A stretch of 64,000 nt of DNA from Hafnia paralvei ATCC 29927 (GCF_001655005.1 NZ_LXET01000054.1:186001-250000), one strand, 5' to 3'. Positions 42,763 through 52,030 are shown, counted from the stretch's first letter. Translations and numbers: made by a program. Notes: generated from the sequence alone by a model not told the origin.

Positions 42763-43124
42763 CGTTCTCCTAAATTACAGTGCTTTCTAATGAGTAGTAT
42801 TACATTAAAGAACAACTGAAATAGTTAAAATTTAAAATCGTATATGTCAAAAAACAGTCTATATATGAGAAGTGGTGGCATTTTATACGTTTTCAACCCT
42901 ATAACTCTTGTGGGTTATTTTCTTTATCTGTGAGTGTAGTCACAGATATGTAAACGACTGAAACTAGAAGCGCCATATAGTGATCTGGGTTCATGCTTTT
43001 CCACGCCAGCAGCATATGATCAGCCACAGAACAGAGAGGACGGATGATCCTTTCGAATTTGAAAATCTAAACGATATAAATCCATTAGCAAGTTTACTAT
43101 TCGGCATCTATAAAGAAGGTTCTT
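42763..43124. other. 362-bp divergent region between fxsA and aspA
   Basis: Holds the aspA control region (CRP site listed separately) and a possible -10 TATAGT at 42976-42981. No gene or further structure seen. Confidence 0.6.
42929..42944 (+). promoter_or_regulatory. CRP site upstream of aspA
   Basis: TGTGAGTGTAGTCACA is a perfect match to both half-sites TGTGA-N6-TCACA. E. coli aspA is activated by cAMP-CRP. It lies about 190 bp before the aspA start and roughly 50 bp before a start predicted from TATAGT at 42976. Confidence 0.85.
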
Positions 43125-44561
43125 ATGTCAAACAACATTCGTATTGAAGAAGACCTGTTAGGCACCCGTGAAGTTCCAGCAGACGCTTATTATGGTGTTC
43201 ATACTCTGCGTGCAATCGAAAACTTTTATATCAGCAACAACAAAATCAGTGATATCCCTGAATTTGTTCGCGGCATGGTAATGGTTAAAAAAGCTGCGGC
43301 GTTGGCGAATAAAGAGTTACACACAATTCCACGCAAAATTGCCGATACGATTATTCAGGCTTGCGATGAAGTATTGAACAACGGTAAGTGCATGGATCAG
43401 TTCCCTGTTGACGTATATCAGGGCGGTGCAGGTACTTCAGTCAATATGAACACTAACGAAGTATTGGCCAATATCGGTCTGGAACTGATGGGGCATCAGA
43501 AAGGTGAATACCAGTACCTGAACCCTAATGACCACCTGAACAAATGCCAATCCACCAACGATGCCTATCCTACCGGTTTCCGTATCGCAGTGTATTCATC
43601 CATCATGAAACTGCTGGATGCAATCAACCAACTGCGTGAAGGTTTCGACCGTAAAGCAAAAGAATTCGAAAACATTCTGAAGATGGGTCGTACCCAGTTG
43701 CAGGATGCGGTTCCTATGACTTTAGGTCAGGAATTCAAAGCGTACAGCGTGTTGCTGAAAGAAGAAGTGAAAAACCTGCAGCGTACCTCCGAGCTGCTGC
43801 TGGAAGTGAACTTAGGTGCAACAGCTATCGGTACCGGCCTGAACACGCCAGAAGGTTACTCTCAGCTTGCAGTGCAGAAACTGTCTGAAGTCAGTGGTCT
43901 GCCATGCTCTGTAGCGGAAGACTTAATCGAAGCAACCTCAGACTGTGGCGCATATGTCATGGTTCACGGTGCTCTGAAGCGTCTGGCAGTTAAACTGTCT
44001 AAAATCTGTAACGACCTACGTTTACTCTCTTCTGGCCCACGTACCGGTTTGAACGAAATTAACCTGCCAGAACTGCAAGCAGGCTCTTCTATCATGCCGG
44101 CTAAAGTGAACCCAGTCGTTCCTGAAGTCGTCAACCAGCTGTGCTTCAAAGTTATCGGTAACGATACAACGGTGACCATGGCCGCTGAAGCTGGCCAGTT
44201 GCAGCTGAACGTTATGGAACCTGTTATCGGTCAGGCGATGTTTGAATCCATCTCCATTCTGACTAACGGCTGCTATAACCTGCTGGAAAAATGCATCAAC
44301 GGTATCACCGCTAACAAAGAAGTGTGTGAGAGCTATGTATTTAACTCCATCGGTATCGTGACTTACCTGAATCCATTTATCGGCCACCACAACGGTGATA
44401 TCGTTGGTAAAATCTGTGCCGAAACAGGTAAAAACGTGCGTGAAGTTGTTCTAGAACGTGGTCTGTTGACCGAAGCGGAACTGGACGACATCTTCTCTGT
44501 TGAGAACCTGATGCACCCTGCTTATAAAGCAAAACGTTACACTGACGAAAGCGAACAATAA
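43125..44561 (+). CDS. aspA: Aspartate ammonia-lyase AspA
   Basis: Converts aspartate to fumarate and ammonia, supplying fumarate for anaerobic respiration by frdABCD. 478 residues, same as E. coli. The fumarase/aspartase signature GSSIMPAKVNP is present in the C-terminal half with its catalytic serine loop; TSVNMNTNEV and QSTNDAYPT are the other active-site regions. ATG 43125 follows AAGAAGG. Followed by dcuA, the C4-dicarboxylate exchanger, on the same strand. Confidence 0.98.
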   Translation: MSNNIRIEEDLLGTREVPADAYYGVHTLRAIENFYISNNKISDIPEFVRGMVMVKKAAALANKELHTIPRKIADTIIQACDEVLNNGKCMDQFPVDVYQGGAGTSVNMNTNEVLANIGLELMGHQKGEYQYLNPNDHLNKCQSTNDAYPTGFRIAVYSSIMKLLDAINQLREGFDRKAKEFENILKMGRTQLQDAVPMTLGQEFKAYSVLLKEEVKNLQRTSELLLEVNLGATAIGTGLNTPEGYSQLAVQKLSEVSGLPCSVAEDLIEATSDCGAYVMVHGALKRLAVKLSKICNDLRLLSSGPRTGLNEINLPELQAGSSIMPAKVNPVVPEVVNQLCFKVIGNDTTVTMAAEAGQLQLNVMEPVIGQAMFESISILTNGCYNLLEKCINGITANKEVCESYVFNSIGIVTYLNPFIGHHNGDIVGKICAETGKNVREVVLERGLLTEAELDDIFSVENLMHPAYKAKRYTDESEQ

Positions 44562-44582
44562 TAAAGTTCGCTAGTCGAGCTC

Positions 44583-44617
44583 AGGCACGTCTGTCCCTTG
44601 GTCAGCCGTGCCTTTTT
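44583..44617 (+). terminator. Terminator/attenuator between aspA and dcuA
   Basis: Stem AGGCACG (44583-44589) / CGTGCCT (44607-44613) followed by TTTTT. A 17-nt loop has partial inner pairing. Likely ends most aspA transcripts while allowing some read-through to dcuA. Confidence 0.75.
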
Positions 44618-44797
44618 ATTGCAACCGACATACTTAAAACAAGAATTACACCCGATGTCATTGGGTTGCAGCGAAGCGATGAATGAGAGCGTCCAGAATC
44701 ACCTACATCCGTAAGTGTTTGTGGAGAACGAACTTCGCCCAAGCAGCAGCTTTAAGGACAAAAGGAATATTATCGTTACATCTTGAGGAGAAACACT

Positions 44798-46099
44798 ATG
44801 TTAGTCTTGGAGCTGGTGATCGTACTGCTCGCCATATTTTTAGGTGCCAGACTGGGGGGCATCGGAATAGGGTTCGCTGGTGGCTTAGGGGTTTTAGTCC
44901 TTGCCATGATCGGCGTTAAACCGGGCAACATTCCCTTCGACGTTATTTCAATCATCATGGCCGTTATCGCCGCAATCTCTGCCATGCAGGTTGCCGGTGG
45001 TATGGACTATCTTGTTCACCAAACCGAAAAACTGCTGCGTAAGAATCCTAAATACATCACGATTCTAGCGCCGATTGTTACCTATTTTCTGACTATCTTT
45101 GCAGGTACAGGGAACATTTCGCTGTCTGCACTACCGGTTATCGCCGAAGTGGCAAAAGAACAAGGCATTAAACCATGCCGCCCTCTTTCCACCGCCGTAG
45201 TTTCAGCTCAGATCGCGATTACTGCATCCCCTATCTCAGCCGCTGTGGTTTATATGTCTTCTGTAATGGAAGGCCATGGTGTTAGTTACATCCACCTGCT
45301 CATGGTCGTTATTCCATCAACCTTCTTAGCAGTACTCGTGATGTCTCTCATCGTATCTTGGTGTTTTGACTCCAAACTGTCTGACGATCCTGTTTACCAG
45401 AAGCGTTTGTCCGAGGGTCTGATTGAACTGCGTGGCGATAAGCAAGTGGTTATCAAACCTCGTGCGAAAAGCTCCGTATGGCTGTTCCTGCTGGGCGTTG
45501 TGTGCGTAGTTTGCTATGCCATCATCAATAGCCCAAGTCTGGGTCTGGTGGAAAAACCACTGATGAACACCACCAACGCGATCCTGATCATCATGTTGAG
45601 CGTTGCAACCCTGACGACTATTCTGTGTCGTGTTGAAACTGACAGCATCCTGAACTCTAGCACCTTCAAAGCAGGTATGAGCGCATGTATCTGTATTCTG
45701 GGTGTAGCGTGGCTGGGGGATACTTTCGTTCAAGCCAACCTTGAGTGGATCAAAGAAACTGCAGGTACTGTCATCCAGTCTCATCCTTGGTTGCTGGCAG
45801 TCATCTTCTTCTTCGCTTCTGCTCTGCTTTACTCACAGGCAGCAACGGCTAAAGCGCTGATGCCAATGGCACTGGCTCTGAACGTTTCTCCTCTGACCGC
45901 AGTCGCGTCTTTCGCAGCGGTTTCTGGCCTGTTTATTCTGCCAACCTACCCAACGCTGGTTGCTGCAGTCCAGATGGATGACACCGGTACAACTCGCATC
46001 GGGAAATTGGTCTTCAACCATCCATTCTTCATCCCTGGCACTATCGGCGTAGCACTGTCTGTTATCTTCGGCTTCGTGCTGGGTAGCGTAATGCTGTAA
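44798..46099 (+). CDS. dcuA: Anaerobic C4-dicarboxylate transporter DcuA
   Basis: Inner-membrane aspartate/fumarate:succinate exchanger of the Dcu family. 433 residues, the E. coli length, with 10 or more hydrophobic segments. MLVLELVIVLLAIFLGARLGGIGIG is the family start; TGNISLSALPVIAEVAKEQ is a conserved loop. ATG 44798 follows TTGAGGAG. With aspA and frd it forms the aspartate to fumarate to succinate route. Confidence 0.97.
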   Translation: MLVLELVIVLLAIFLGARLGGIGIGFAGGLGVLVLAMIGVKPGNIPFDVISIIMAVIAAISAMQVAGGMDYLVHQTEKLLRKNPKYITILAPIVTYFLTIFAGTGNISLSALPVIAEVAKEQGIKPCRPLSTAVVSAQIAITASPISAAVVYMSSVMEGHGVSYIHLLMVVIPSTFLAVLVMSLIVSWCFDSKLSDDPVYQKRLSEGLIELRGDKQVVIKPRAKSSVWLFLLGVVCVVCYAIINSPSLGLVEKPLMNTTNAILIIMLSVATLTTILCRVETDSILNSSTFKAGMSACICILGVAWLGDTFVQANLEWIKETAGTVIQSHPWLLAVIFFFASALLYSQAATAKALMPMALALNVSPLTAVASFAAVSGLFILPTYPTLVAAVQMDDTGTTRIGKLVFNHPFFIPGTIGVALSVIFGFVLGSVML

Positions 46100-46120
46100 G
46101 CCCTCTTAGCTTCAAACTCG

Positions 46121-46147
46121 AAAAGGACGCCAAGGCGTCCTTTTCTT
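46121..46147 (+). terminator. dcuA terminator
   Basis: Perfect 10-bp stem AAAAGGACGC (46121-46130) / GCGTCCTTTT (46135-46144), loop CAAG, with T-rich tail. Confidence 0.9.
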
Positions 46148-46240
46148 ATTCTGCAAACTCACACCTCGCTGTACTGACAATCTCCGCCCACACAAGGTAT
46201 AGTGTTGATTCAAAATCATCCACGGTGAGGTCTAGCTTAG

Positions 46241-46591
46241 ATGTCAGATACAGAAAAGTCACAGCTCGAAACCATCACAGATGCCATCGTGGTGCTCTGT
46301 ACTGCGCCAGATGAGGCCTGTGCTCAGCAGTTAGCTTCGCTAGCGCTTAGCGAAAAATTGGCCGCCTGCGTCACACTGCTACCCGGCGCATCCTCCATGT
46401 ATTACTGGGAAGGAAAACTGGAACAGGAATATGAAGTCCAGATGATTTTGAAAAGCGAACGCTCATATCAGGAAGCGCTTCTCAACTTCCTGAAACAGCA
46501 TCATCCATACCAAACCCCTGAGCTTTTAGTTCTACCAGTTCACGCGGGAGATAAAGATTACCTGTCATGGCTCAACGCTTCTTTACGCTAG
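46241..46591 (+). CDS. cutA: Divalent-cation tolerance protein CutA
   Basis: Small trimeric PII-like protein linked to copper and other divalent-metal tolerance. 116 residues. Family blocks: VVLCTAPDEACAQQLA, YYWEGKLEQEYEVQMILK and YQTPELLVLPVHAGDKDYLSWL. Its last 25 nt overlap the start of dsbD, showing coupling, as in E. coli. Confidence 0.95.
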   Translation: MSDTEKSQLETITDAIVVLCTAPDEACAQQLASLALSEKLAACVTLLPGASSMYYWEGKLEQEYEVQMILKSERSYQEALLNFLKQHHPYQTPELLVLPVHAGDKDYLSWLNASLR

Positions 46592-48261
46592 TTTTTCTGT
46601 TTTTATGCACTCTGTTTCCGGCACATGCGGCGCTATTTGATAGTAAAACGCAGTTCGTGCCGGTCGATCAGGCATTTGCCTTTGATTTTAAACAACAAGA
46701 ACACAAACTCGACCTAAGCTGGCAAATCAAATCCGGCTATTACCTTTACCGTCAGCAAATTAAAATCGAACCTCGTCAGGCAACGCTCAACGACTTCACC
46801 TTACCTACCGGTATTGAGCATCATGATGAGTTCTACGGTAAAACCGCCATTTTTAAAGATGCGCTAACGCTGAATCTGCTGCTGCAAAACGCTGATAAAG
46901 GTGCCAGTCTTATCGTCACCTATCAAGGTTGCGCTGAGGCAGGCTTCTGCTATCCGCCTGAAACCAAAACCATCCCGCTAGACTCGGTAGCTCCGCTCAA
47001 CGCAGATGCTTCATCAGGCATCACACCGATATCTGAGCCTGCAACACCGTCTTTACCCTTCTCCCCGCTTTGGGCTTTATTAATTGGGATTGGTATTGCA
47101 TTCACCCCTTGCATACTTCCGATGTACCCGCTGATTTCCGCTATTATTCTTGGGCAAGATCGTCAACAAAGCTATCGAAGAATATTCGTTTTATCACTGG
47201 TATACGTACAGGGGATGGCGCTGACATACACCTTGCTCGGCATGGTCGTTGCCGCTGCGGGATTGCAGTTCCAAGCAGCATTCCAACATCCTTATGTTCT
47301 CATTGGGCTATCTGTTTTATTCGTACTACTGGCGCTGTCGATGTTTGGTATGTTCACTTTGCAACTGCCTTCGTCGCTGCAAACTCGCCTCACGCTCTGG
47401 AGCAACAAACAGCGCAGTGGTTCGCTGGCTGGCGTATTCGTCATGGGCGCACTCGCTGGACTCATCTGCTCCCCATGTACCACGGCACCGCTGAGTGCAA
47501 TCCTGCTGTACATCGCACAACGTGGCAACACGTTGGCCGGTGGCGGGACGCTGTATCTCTACGCATTAGGCATGGGTATACCGCTTATCTTAGTGACAAC
47601 ATTTGGCAACCGTTTACTGCCACGCAGTGGCCCATGGATGCAATACGTCAAAGAAGCTTTTGGTTTCGTGATTCTGGCCTTACCGGTATTCCTGCTGGAG
47701 CGCATCCTTGGTGATGAGTGGGGCTTACGCCTCTGGTCATTACTGGGAGTCGCTTTCTTTGGCTGGGCATTTGCACTCAGTTTAAAATCGTCCCATCGAT
47801 TCGCACGCATTATGCAAATCGCCATGTTCGGCGCGGCGCTTATTTGCTCACGTCCCCTGCAGGACTGGGCATTCGGCAGCACGTCACAAACTGCGATTGC
47901 TCACCTTCCATTCCAAAAGATCAATAATATCAGTGAACTGAATCATGCGTTGGCGACAGCAAAAGCAGAAAATAAGCCAGTTATGCTCGACTTGTACGCA
48001 GACTGGTGTGTCGCCTGTAAAGAGTTTGAAAAATACACGTTTAGCGACCCAAGTGTGCGCCAACAACTGTCCGATACGGTGCTATTGCAGGCCGATGTCA
48101 CCGCAAATAACGCAGAACATGCGGCTCTGCTCAAGCATTTAAATGTTTTAGGTTTACCGACGATTCTGTTCTACAACGCACAGGGGCAAGAGCAGCCACA
48201 ACAACGTGTTACTGGGTTTATGCAGGCCAGCGAATTCAACGCACATTTGCACAATCGCTAA
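46567..48261 (+). CDS. dsbD: Thiol:disulfide interchange protein DsbD
   Basis: Inner-membrane protein carrying electrons from cytoplasmic thioredoxin to periplasmic DsbC, DsbG and CcmG. 564 residues. Signal peptide ends FPAHA; the periplasmic alpha domain carries the Cys pair in YQGCAEAGFCYPPE; the eight-helix beta domain has FTPCILPMYPL and GLICSPCTTAPL; the C-terminal thioredoxin-like gamma domain carries CVAC in YADWCVACKEFE. All six catalytic cysteines are present. Overlaps cutA; dicD follows. Confidence 0.97.
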   Translation: MAQRFFTLVFLFLCTLFPAHAALFDSKTQFVPVDQAFAFDFKQQEHKLDLSWQIKSGYYLYRQQIKIEPRQATLNDFTLPTGIEHHDEFYGKTAIFKDALTLNLLLQNADKGASLIVTYQGCAEAGFCYPPETKTIPLDSVAPLNADASSGITPISEPATPSLPFSPLWALLIGIGIAFTPCILPMYPLISAIILGQDRQQSYRRIFVLSLVYVQGMALTYTLLGMVVAAAGLQFQAAFQHPYVLIGLSVLFVLLALSMFGMFTLQLPSSLQTRLTLWSNKQRSGSLAGVFVMGALAGLICSPCTTAPLSAILLYIAQRGNTLAGGGTLYLYALGMGIPLILVTTFGNRLLPRSGPWMQYVKEAFGFVILALPVFLLERILGDEWGLRLWSLLGVAFFGWAFALSLKSSHRFARIMQIAMFGAALICSRPLQDWAFGSTSQTAIAHLPFQKINNISELNHALATAKAENKPVMLDLYADWCVACKEFEKYTFSDPSVRQQLSDTVLLQADVTANNAEHAALLKHLNVLGLPTILFYNAQGQEQPQQRVTGFMQASEFNAHLHNR

Positions 48262-48320
48262 CCATCAACGACACTGAGGATCCGATCGTGAAAGATCCGC
48301 ATATTAGACAGGAGGATCGC

Positions 48321-48896
48321 GTGCAACGAGAACTCGTGCTCAGCCAGGTGCTCAGCCTGCTGGAACAACAGGGACTAGCGACAACTACCTTGGAAAGATT
48401 GGCTCCGCAGCTTGATATTGCTAAGGAAGAGCTAGTCCGTTTTTGGCCAGATCGTGAAGCCCTGCTTTACGACAGTTTGCGCTACCACGCACAGCAAATT
48501 GATACTTGGCGTCGGCAAGTGTTGCTAGACGAATCACTCTCTGCGCGGGATAAAATTTTAGCGCGCTATCATGTCTTGGCCGAGTGTGTGCAGCAACAAC
48601 GCTATCCTGGCTGCTTGTTTATCGCGGCCTGTAGCTTCTTTCCAGAAGACGATCATCCGATTCACCAGCTCGCCGAACAGCAAAAAACAGCCTCTTACGA
48701 GTTCACCCTAGCGCTGTTGCAAGATATTGATATGGATGACCCTGAAATGGTCGCTCATCAGATGGAGCTCGTTCTGGAAGGTTGTTTAAGCCGCCTATTA
48801 GTGAAACGCCAACTAAAAGATGTCGAAACAGCACGCCGTCTAGCCGAGGATATCTTGCAGATCGCACGCTGTCGTCGTAATGGTGCGTTGAGCTAA
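48321..48896 (+). CDS. dicD: TetR-family regulator DicD (YjdC)
   Basis: 191 residues when GTG 48321 is used; AGGAGG sits five bases upstream and the length equals E. coli YjdC (MQRE start). A second GTG at 48288 with GAGGA upstream would add 11 residues. N-terminal HTH (GLATTTLERLAPQLDIAKEELVRFWPDREALLYDSL) and C-terminal ligand domain containing RYPGCLFIAACSFFPE. Target unknown. Directly downstream of dsbD, as in E. coli. Confidence 0.92.
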   Translation: MQRELVLSQVLSLLEQQGLATTTLERLAPQLDIAKEELVRFWPDREALLYDSLRYHAQQIDTWRRQVLLDESLSARDKILARYHVLAECVQQQRYPGCLFIAACSFFPEDDHPIHQLAEQQKTASYEFTLALLQDIDMDDPEMVAHQMELVLEGCLSRLLVKRQLKDVETARRLAEDILQIARCRRNGALS

Positions 48897-48921
48897 CGCT
48901 CAGTAGCACCAAACACATACG

Positions 48922-48953
48922 AATAAGCCACCCTGAGCGAAGGGTGGCTTATT
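48922..48953. terminator. Bidirectional terminator between dicD and yfdX
   Basis: Perfect 13-bp stem AATAAGCCACCCT (48922-48934) / AGGGTGGCTTATT (48941-48953), loop GAGCGA. Located between convergent genes. Confidence 0.8.
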
Positions 48954-48983
48954 TGAAGGTAGGAGAATACGAACAGAACCGAA

Positions 48984-49631
48984 TTAGTTAGCGTCAACCA
49001 GTGTTACGCTATCGGTGATAATGCCGTCTTCAGCGCCTTTCAGAGCCAAATTAGCTTCATAATATTTGCCATCTTTCAGCAGTTGCTGAGCTTTTTTCAC
49101 TGCCTGCTGAGTTTGTTTCAGTGGCATCAGATATTGAGTTTCAGTTACGCCAACGCCGGCCAAACGCAGCTCTTCCATTGCCCCTTTATGATCGCCTTTC
49201 TTGAATTTAGCATTAGCGCTATCAATGGCTTTCTGTTTTTCAGGGGTCGCAACAAAATCTTCAGCCAATGAGATAGAGGCGTTGATGACCACATAGTTAT
49301 CACCCGCCAGCGGCGTTTTCTTATCGGTCTTGATGAACTCTTTCCAGTTGGTGCTATCGTCAGACAGTAGAGTATTTGCTTGATTTACCAGTTTCTGCGC
49401 AACGTCTGGATAGCCGCGGAATAAGGACACGCGGGCATATTGCACATCACGCATGGCATTAAAGCCTTGCTGAGCGACTTTCGCGACCTCTTTAGCTTGT
49501 TGAGCCGTCAGCACGTTGGTACTTACAGTGGTGGTGGTTGCTGCCGGCGCTGTGGCTGCAGAATCAGCGGCCCAGGTAAAAGTTGACATCATGGCAAGAG
49601 AAAGCGCGGTTGCTGTAAGTATACGTTTCAT
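48984..49631 (-). CDS. yfdX: YfdX family periplasmic protein
   Basis: 215 residues from ATG 49631; signal peptide ends FTWA before ADSAAT. Family blocks: ALLSDDSTNWKEF-like (LLSDDSTNWKEFIKTDKK), DNYVVINASISLAEDF, KGAMEELRLAGVGVTETQYLMPLKQT and YYEANLALKGAEDGIITDS. In E. coli yfdX is induced by EvgA and lies beside oxalate-related genes; here it stands alone between dicD and a tRNA gene. Proposed roles in acid or antibiotic stress are not settled. Confidence 0.92.
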   Translation of the reverse strand: MKRILTATALSLAMMSTFTWAADSAATAPAATTTTVSTNVLTAQQAKEVAKVAQQGFNAMRDVQYARVSLFRGYPDVAQKLVNQANTLLSDDSTNWKEFIKTDKKTPLAGDNYVVINASISLAEDFVATPEKQKAIDSANAKFKKGDHKGAMEELRLAGVGVTETQYLMPLKQTQQAVKKAQQLLKDGKYYEANLALKGAEDGIITDSVTLVDAN

Positions 49632-50325
49632 AATTATCACACCTGATTTCATTTATATTATTCGGTTATGCGCTCCCTATCAAAAAGGGAGACTCGCAAT
49701 CAACGAAATCAAGGTTATATATCGCCAACGATGGCTGTCAACGCACTGGAATTAAAGGCATTTTTTGTAAAATAAGCATGACATCTCGAGGTATAAATAA
49801 TTTACAGCCTATCGTTAAGTATTTAAATTCATTACAAAAGGATAAAAAATCGTCGAGCAACAGGGTCAAATTAGCACCTAACCTATTGTTAAAAAACAAA
49901 AATAACTAAAAAACCTATCGTCAAAAAAAGTAAACCGACATCAATATTAGCTCTCTACATCAGATGTATTTACTCGCTACACACATAAAAGAATCAAAAT
50001 AGGATTCTAATATATAAAATTTAGTTCCATGTTCTCTCGTGCCATATAGTTTCCACCTCTGCAGCCAGCTGAAAAATATCCCACGTAATTTTATGTCAGC
50101 CTTAAATGTCATCTTTTATCAACTCACGCAGGGCTTTTTAGTATCTAAGTAAACAAACACCCCCCCTGACCAGCCAATTTTTAAAGAGAAAAAGCAAAAC
50201 GTCCTCTGACATGGCGCACATTTCATGCAAAACAACTAAAAACGACGAAACATTAGGCAACTGAGCAAACTATTGAAGAAATTACGTTGACGCCACCGCA
50301 CAGATCCAGTTTAATACGCCCCGTT
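49632..50325. other. 694-bp gap between yfdX and tRNA-Phe
   Basis: AT-rich with no convincing gene on either strand. The left part should hold the yfdX promoter. The right end carries the tRNA promoter. Nothing else recognised. Confidence 0.6.
50287..50315 (+). promoter_or_regulatory. tRNA-Phe promoter
   Basis: TTGACG (50287-50292), 17-bp spacer, TTTAAT (50310-50315), followed by a GC-rich discriminator ACGCCCC typical of stable-RNA promoters under stringent control. The tRNA begins 11 nt later. Confidence 0.8.
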
Positions 50326-50401
50326 GCCCGGATAGCTCAGTCGGTAGAGCAGGGGATTGAAAATCCCCGTGTCCTTGGTTCGATTCCGAGTCCGGGCACC
50401 A
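50326..50401 (+). tRNA. pheU: tRNA-Phe (anticodon GAA)
   Basis: 76-nt cloverleaf: acceptor GCCCGGA / TCCGGGC, D arm AGCTCAGTCGGTAGAGC, anticodon stem GGGGA/TCCCC with loop TTGAAAA (anticodon GAA at 50359-50361), T arm GGTTCGATTCC, and encoded CCA. Position next to dsbD-dicD matches E. coli pheU. Although pheU is a common island insertion site, no integrase gene follows. Confidence 0.98.
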
Positions 50402-50410
50402 CTATTTAGA

Positions 50411-50435
50411 AAAACCCGCCTATGGCGGGTTTTTT
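50411..50435 (+). terminator. tRNA-Phe terminator
   Basis: Perfect 10-bp stem AAAACCCGCC (50411-50420) / GGCGGGTTTT (50424-50433), loop TAT, followed by T-run. Starts 10 nt after the tRNA. Confidence 0.9.
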
Positions 50436-50681
50436 GCTTTTAAACACACCAATCCTTTCTGATGCCTTCTCCGAGTACAATTTTTCTAGATTCACAGGAT
50501 CATTGATTGCTCTGTACCCTCGTTCAAATATGAAAAATCCCTGTGACTAATAAATGAGATACCTGGCCTACGTGATTAAATAATCAGTTTTAGAATGAAT
50601 GCTGATTATTTAAGAAACTAAGATATTCAAACCTGACACAGGACATACAGAACGGCACTTATTCAATTTCTCTAGATAAAG

Positions 50682-50704
50682 AAAAACCCGCCATTGGCGG
50701 GTTT
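50682..50704 (-). terminator. Terminator of the VirK/YbjX-like gene
   Basis: Stem AAACCCGCC (50684-50692) / GGCGGGTTT (50696-50704), loop ATT, with an A-run at 50682 onward giving a U-run on the minus strand, about 35 nt past the gene's stop. Confidence 0.85.
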
Positions 50705-50737
50705 GATATGAATCTATCATGGGGAAAACTTAGCGCA

Positions 50738-51679
50738 CTAAGACTGCTCACTAAATACCGCTTCGGGAGGCACTGTAACCGCCGATTGTCCTACGGCATG
50801 GCTAGCTAAACAGCGAGCTACTGAATCTGTGGTTTGTCCACGCAGAGCTTCACGTTTGCGGAAAGCGGAGCGGTGCTGGCTCTTCACCGTTTCAATATCA
50901 CGCTCTGGTTCACTTTTGGGTAAATAGAACCATCCTTCCCTATCTATCTCGCCGCCACACTCCAGCCAGAAGCTATCATAACTGGATTTTAAACGCTGGC
51001 TTTTAATATGTGCTTTATTAGATATGCCAACAATTGATGAAACACCCAGTGATTGAGCGATCGCATACAGCGCAGAGATAAGTAAATTCTTTGGTCGCAT
51101 GCCATGCATCAGCTTGGTCATGCTTTTAACTAGTTCAGCTGCATTTTCCGAAGCAGGACCCTGTAATCCACTTACAAATAGCTCGCCTTTATCACCGAAT
51201 GAAAACGTTAAGCCGTATACTTCCTGCTGCTGTTCATTAAACAGATATAGACCTAAATCGCCTTCACGCGTGAACTTAGAACGCATGAGCTTAAGCTGAG
51301 CGAAGTCTCCGCTTTTAAGCTCAATATCAGCCAGCACAATTCCTTCGTTCGTCGGAGAATAAATTTTCTCAAGAGCCTGATGTGAAAAGCTATTCTCAAT
51401 CATATTGAGCGTAGACATCGCCGTTCTCAGTTTCTGTTTACCAGACCAAGTACGGTTGAGGTATTTATTGACCGGACGTTTGATAAAAGGATGTGCGATC
51501 GTATTAGTCACATGATTCAATAACTGCGAACTATAATAATCACGGCACATTTTTTTATATTTAATATATTTAAACGTCGGTAATGCGGCAATACGGCAAC
51601 CAAGTTTAACAGCATCATACCCGCTGTTCAGAGAACGCCATAAGCTGCTCTGGTGCCGCCATTTTTTGAAAAAGCTCAT
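50738..51679 (-). CDS. DUF535 protein, VirK/YbjX family
   Basis: 313 residues. Family blocks: PFIKRPVNKYLNRTWSGKQKL, the central GLYLFNEQQQEVYGLTFSF, GLQGP and GVSSIVGISNKAHIKSQRLKSSYDSFWLE, and RKREALRG. Homologues include Shigella VirK and Salmonella YbjX/VirK, linked to envelope remodelling and resistance to antimicrobial peptides, often under PhoPQ. No signal peptide. A PhoP-box-like repeat is upstream. Next to srfABC but with its own terminator and gap. Confidence 0.88.
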   Translation of the reverse strand: MSFFKKWRHQSSLWRSLNSGYDAVKLGCRIAALPTFKYIKYKKMCRDYYSSQLLNHVTNTIAHPFIKRPVNKYLNRTWSGKQKLRTAMSTLNMIENSFSHQALEKIYSPTNEGIVLADIELKSGDFAQLKLMRSKFTREGDLGLYLFNEQQQEVYGLTFSFGDKGELFVSGLQGPASENAAELVKSMTKLMHGMRPKNLLISALYAIAQSLGVSSIVGISNKAHIKSQRLKSSYDSFWLECGGEIDREGWFYLPKSEPERDIETVKSQHRSAFRKREALRGQTTDSVARCLASHAVGQSAVTVPPEAVFSEQS

Positions 51680-51797
51680 ATTGGCCCCAACAAATTAATA
51701 ATAGTTATATAACCCAGCTGCAGATGGCTCCCTGTGGCAGATCTGATAGGCGGGGGAAGCTGAGATCGAAGTAACCCTAAGTTTGAGCTATACGAAC

Positions 51798-51814
51798 TCA
51801 ACCAAACATAAACA
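51798..51814 (-). promoter_or_regulatory. PhoP-box-like direct repeat
   Basis: Minus-strand TGTTTA-TGTTT-GGTTGA fits the PhoP consensus (T/G)GTTTA-N5-(T/G)GTTTA with one mismatch in the second copy. It lies about 120 bp before the VirK/YbjX-like start. A TATAGC follows only 5 nt downstream, closer than the usual ~11 nt, so the call is tentative. Confidence 0.35.
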
Positions 51815-52009
51815 AAAGGTGGATTATAGAGGTTGAAGTGTAAGTCCAAGAGAATATAGCGGTATTATTCTATCCAGCAAGTAAAAATAGCGACACAATA
51901 TCTCGATGAGTATGTTTAACGACGTGATCGAATACCACTTGATAACAACGGGTTGTCCTGACTGAGCAACGTAGACATACCCTGTTTGCGATCCTATCTA
52001 AGAGAGAGC

Positions 52010-52025
52010 GGCCTCATAAGAGGCC
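52010..52025 (-). terminator. srfABC terminator hairpin
   Basis: Stem GGCCTC (52010-52015) / GAGGCC (52020-52025), loop ATAA, 6 nt past the srfC stop; the minus-strand tail is pyrimidine-rich (CTCTCTCTTA) rather than a pure U-run. Confidence 0.6.
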
Positions 52026-52030
52026 ACGTC

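Larger units (their letters stand above)
50402..50737. other. 336-bp gap after tRNA-Phe
   Basis: Contains two terminators facing each other (listed separately) and about 240 bp between them with no gene or repeat recognised. No direct repeat of the tRNA 3' end is apparent. Confidence 0.6.
51680..52030. other. 351-bp gap between VirK-like gene and srfC
   Basis: Holds the presumed promoter of the VirK-like gene (PhoP-box-like site) and a hairpin after srfC. No gene seen. Confidence 0.6.

Noticed and set aside
50326..50401. tRNA-Phe as an attachment site for an island carrying srfABC
   Set aside because: No integrase, no direct repeat of the tRNA end and no mobility genes were seen; the srf segment cannot be called a tRNA-borne island from this sequence.
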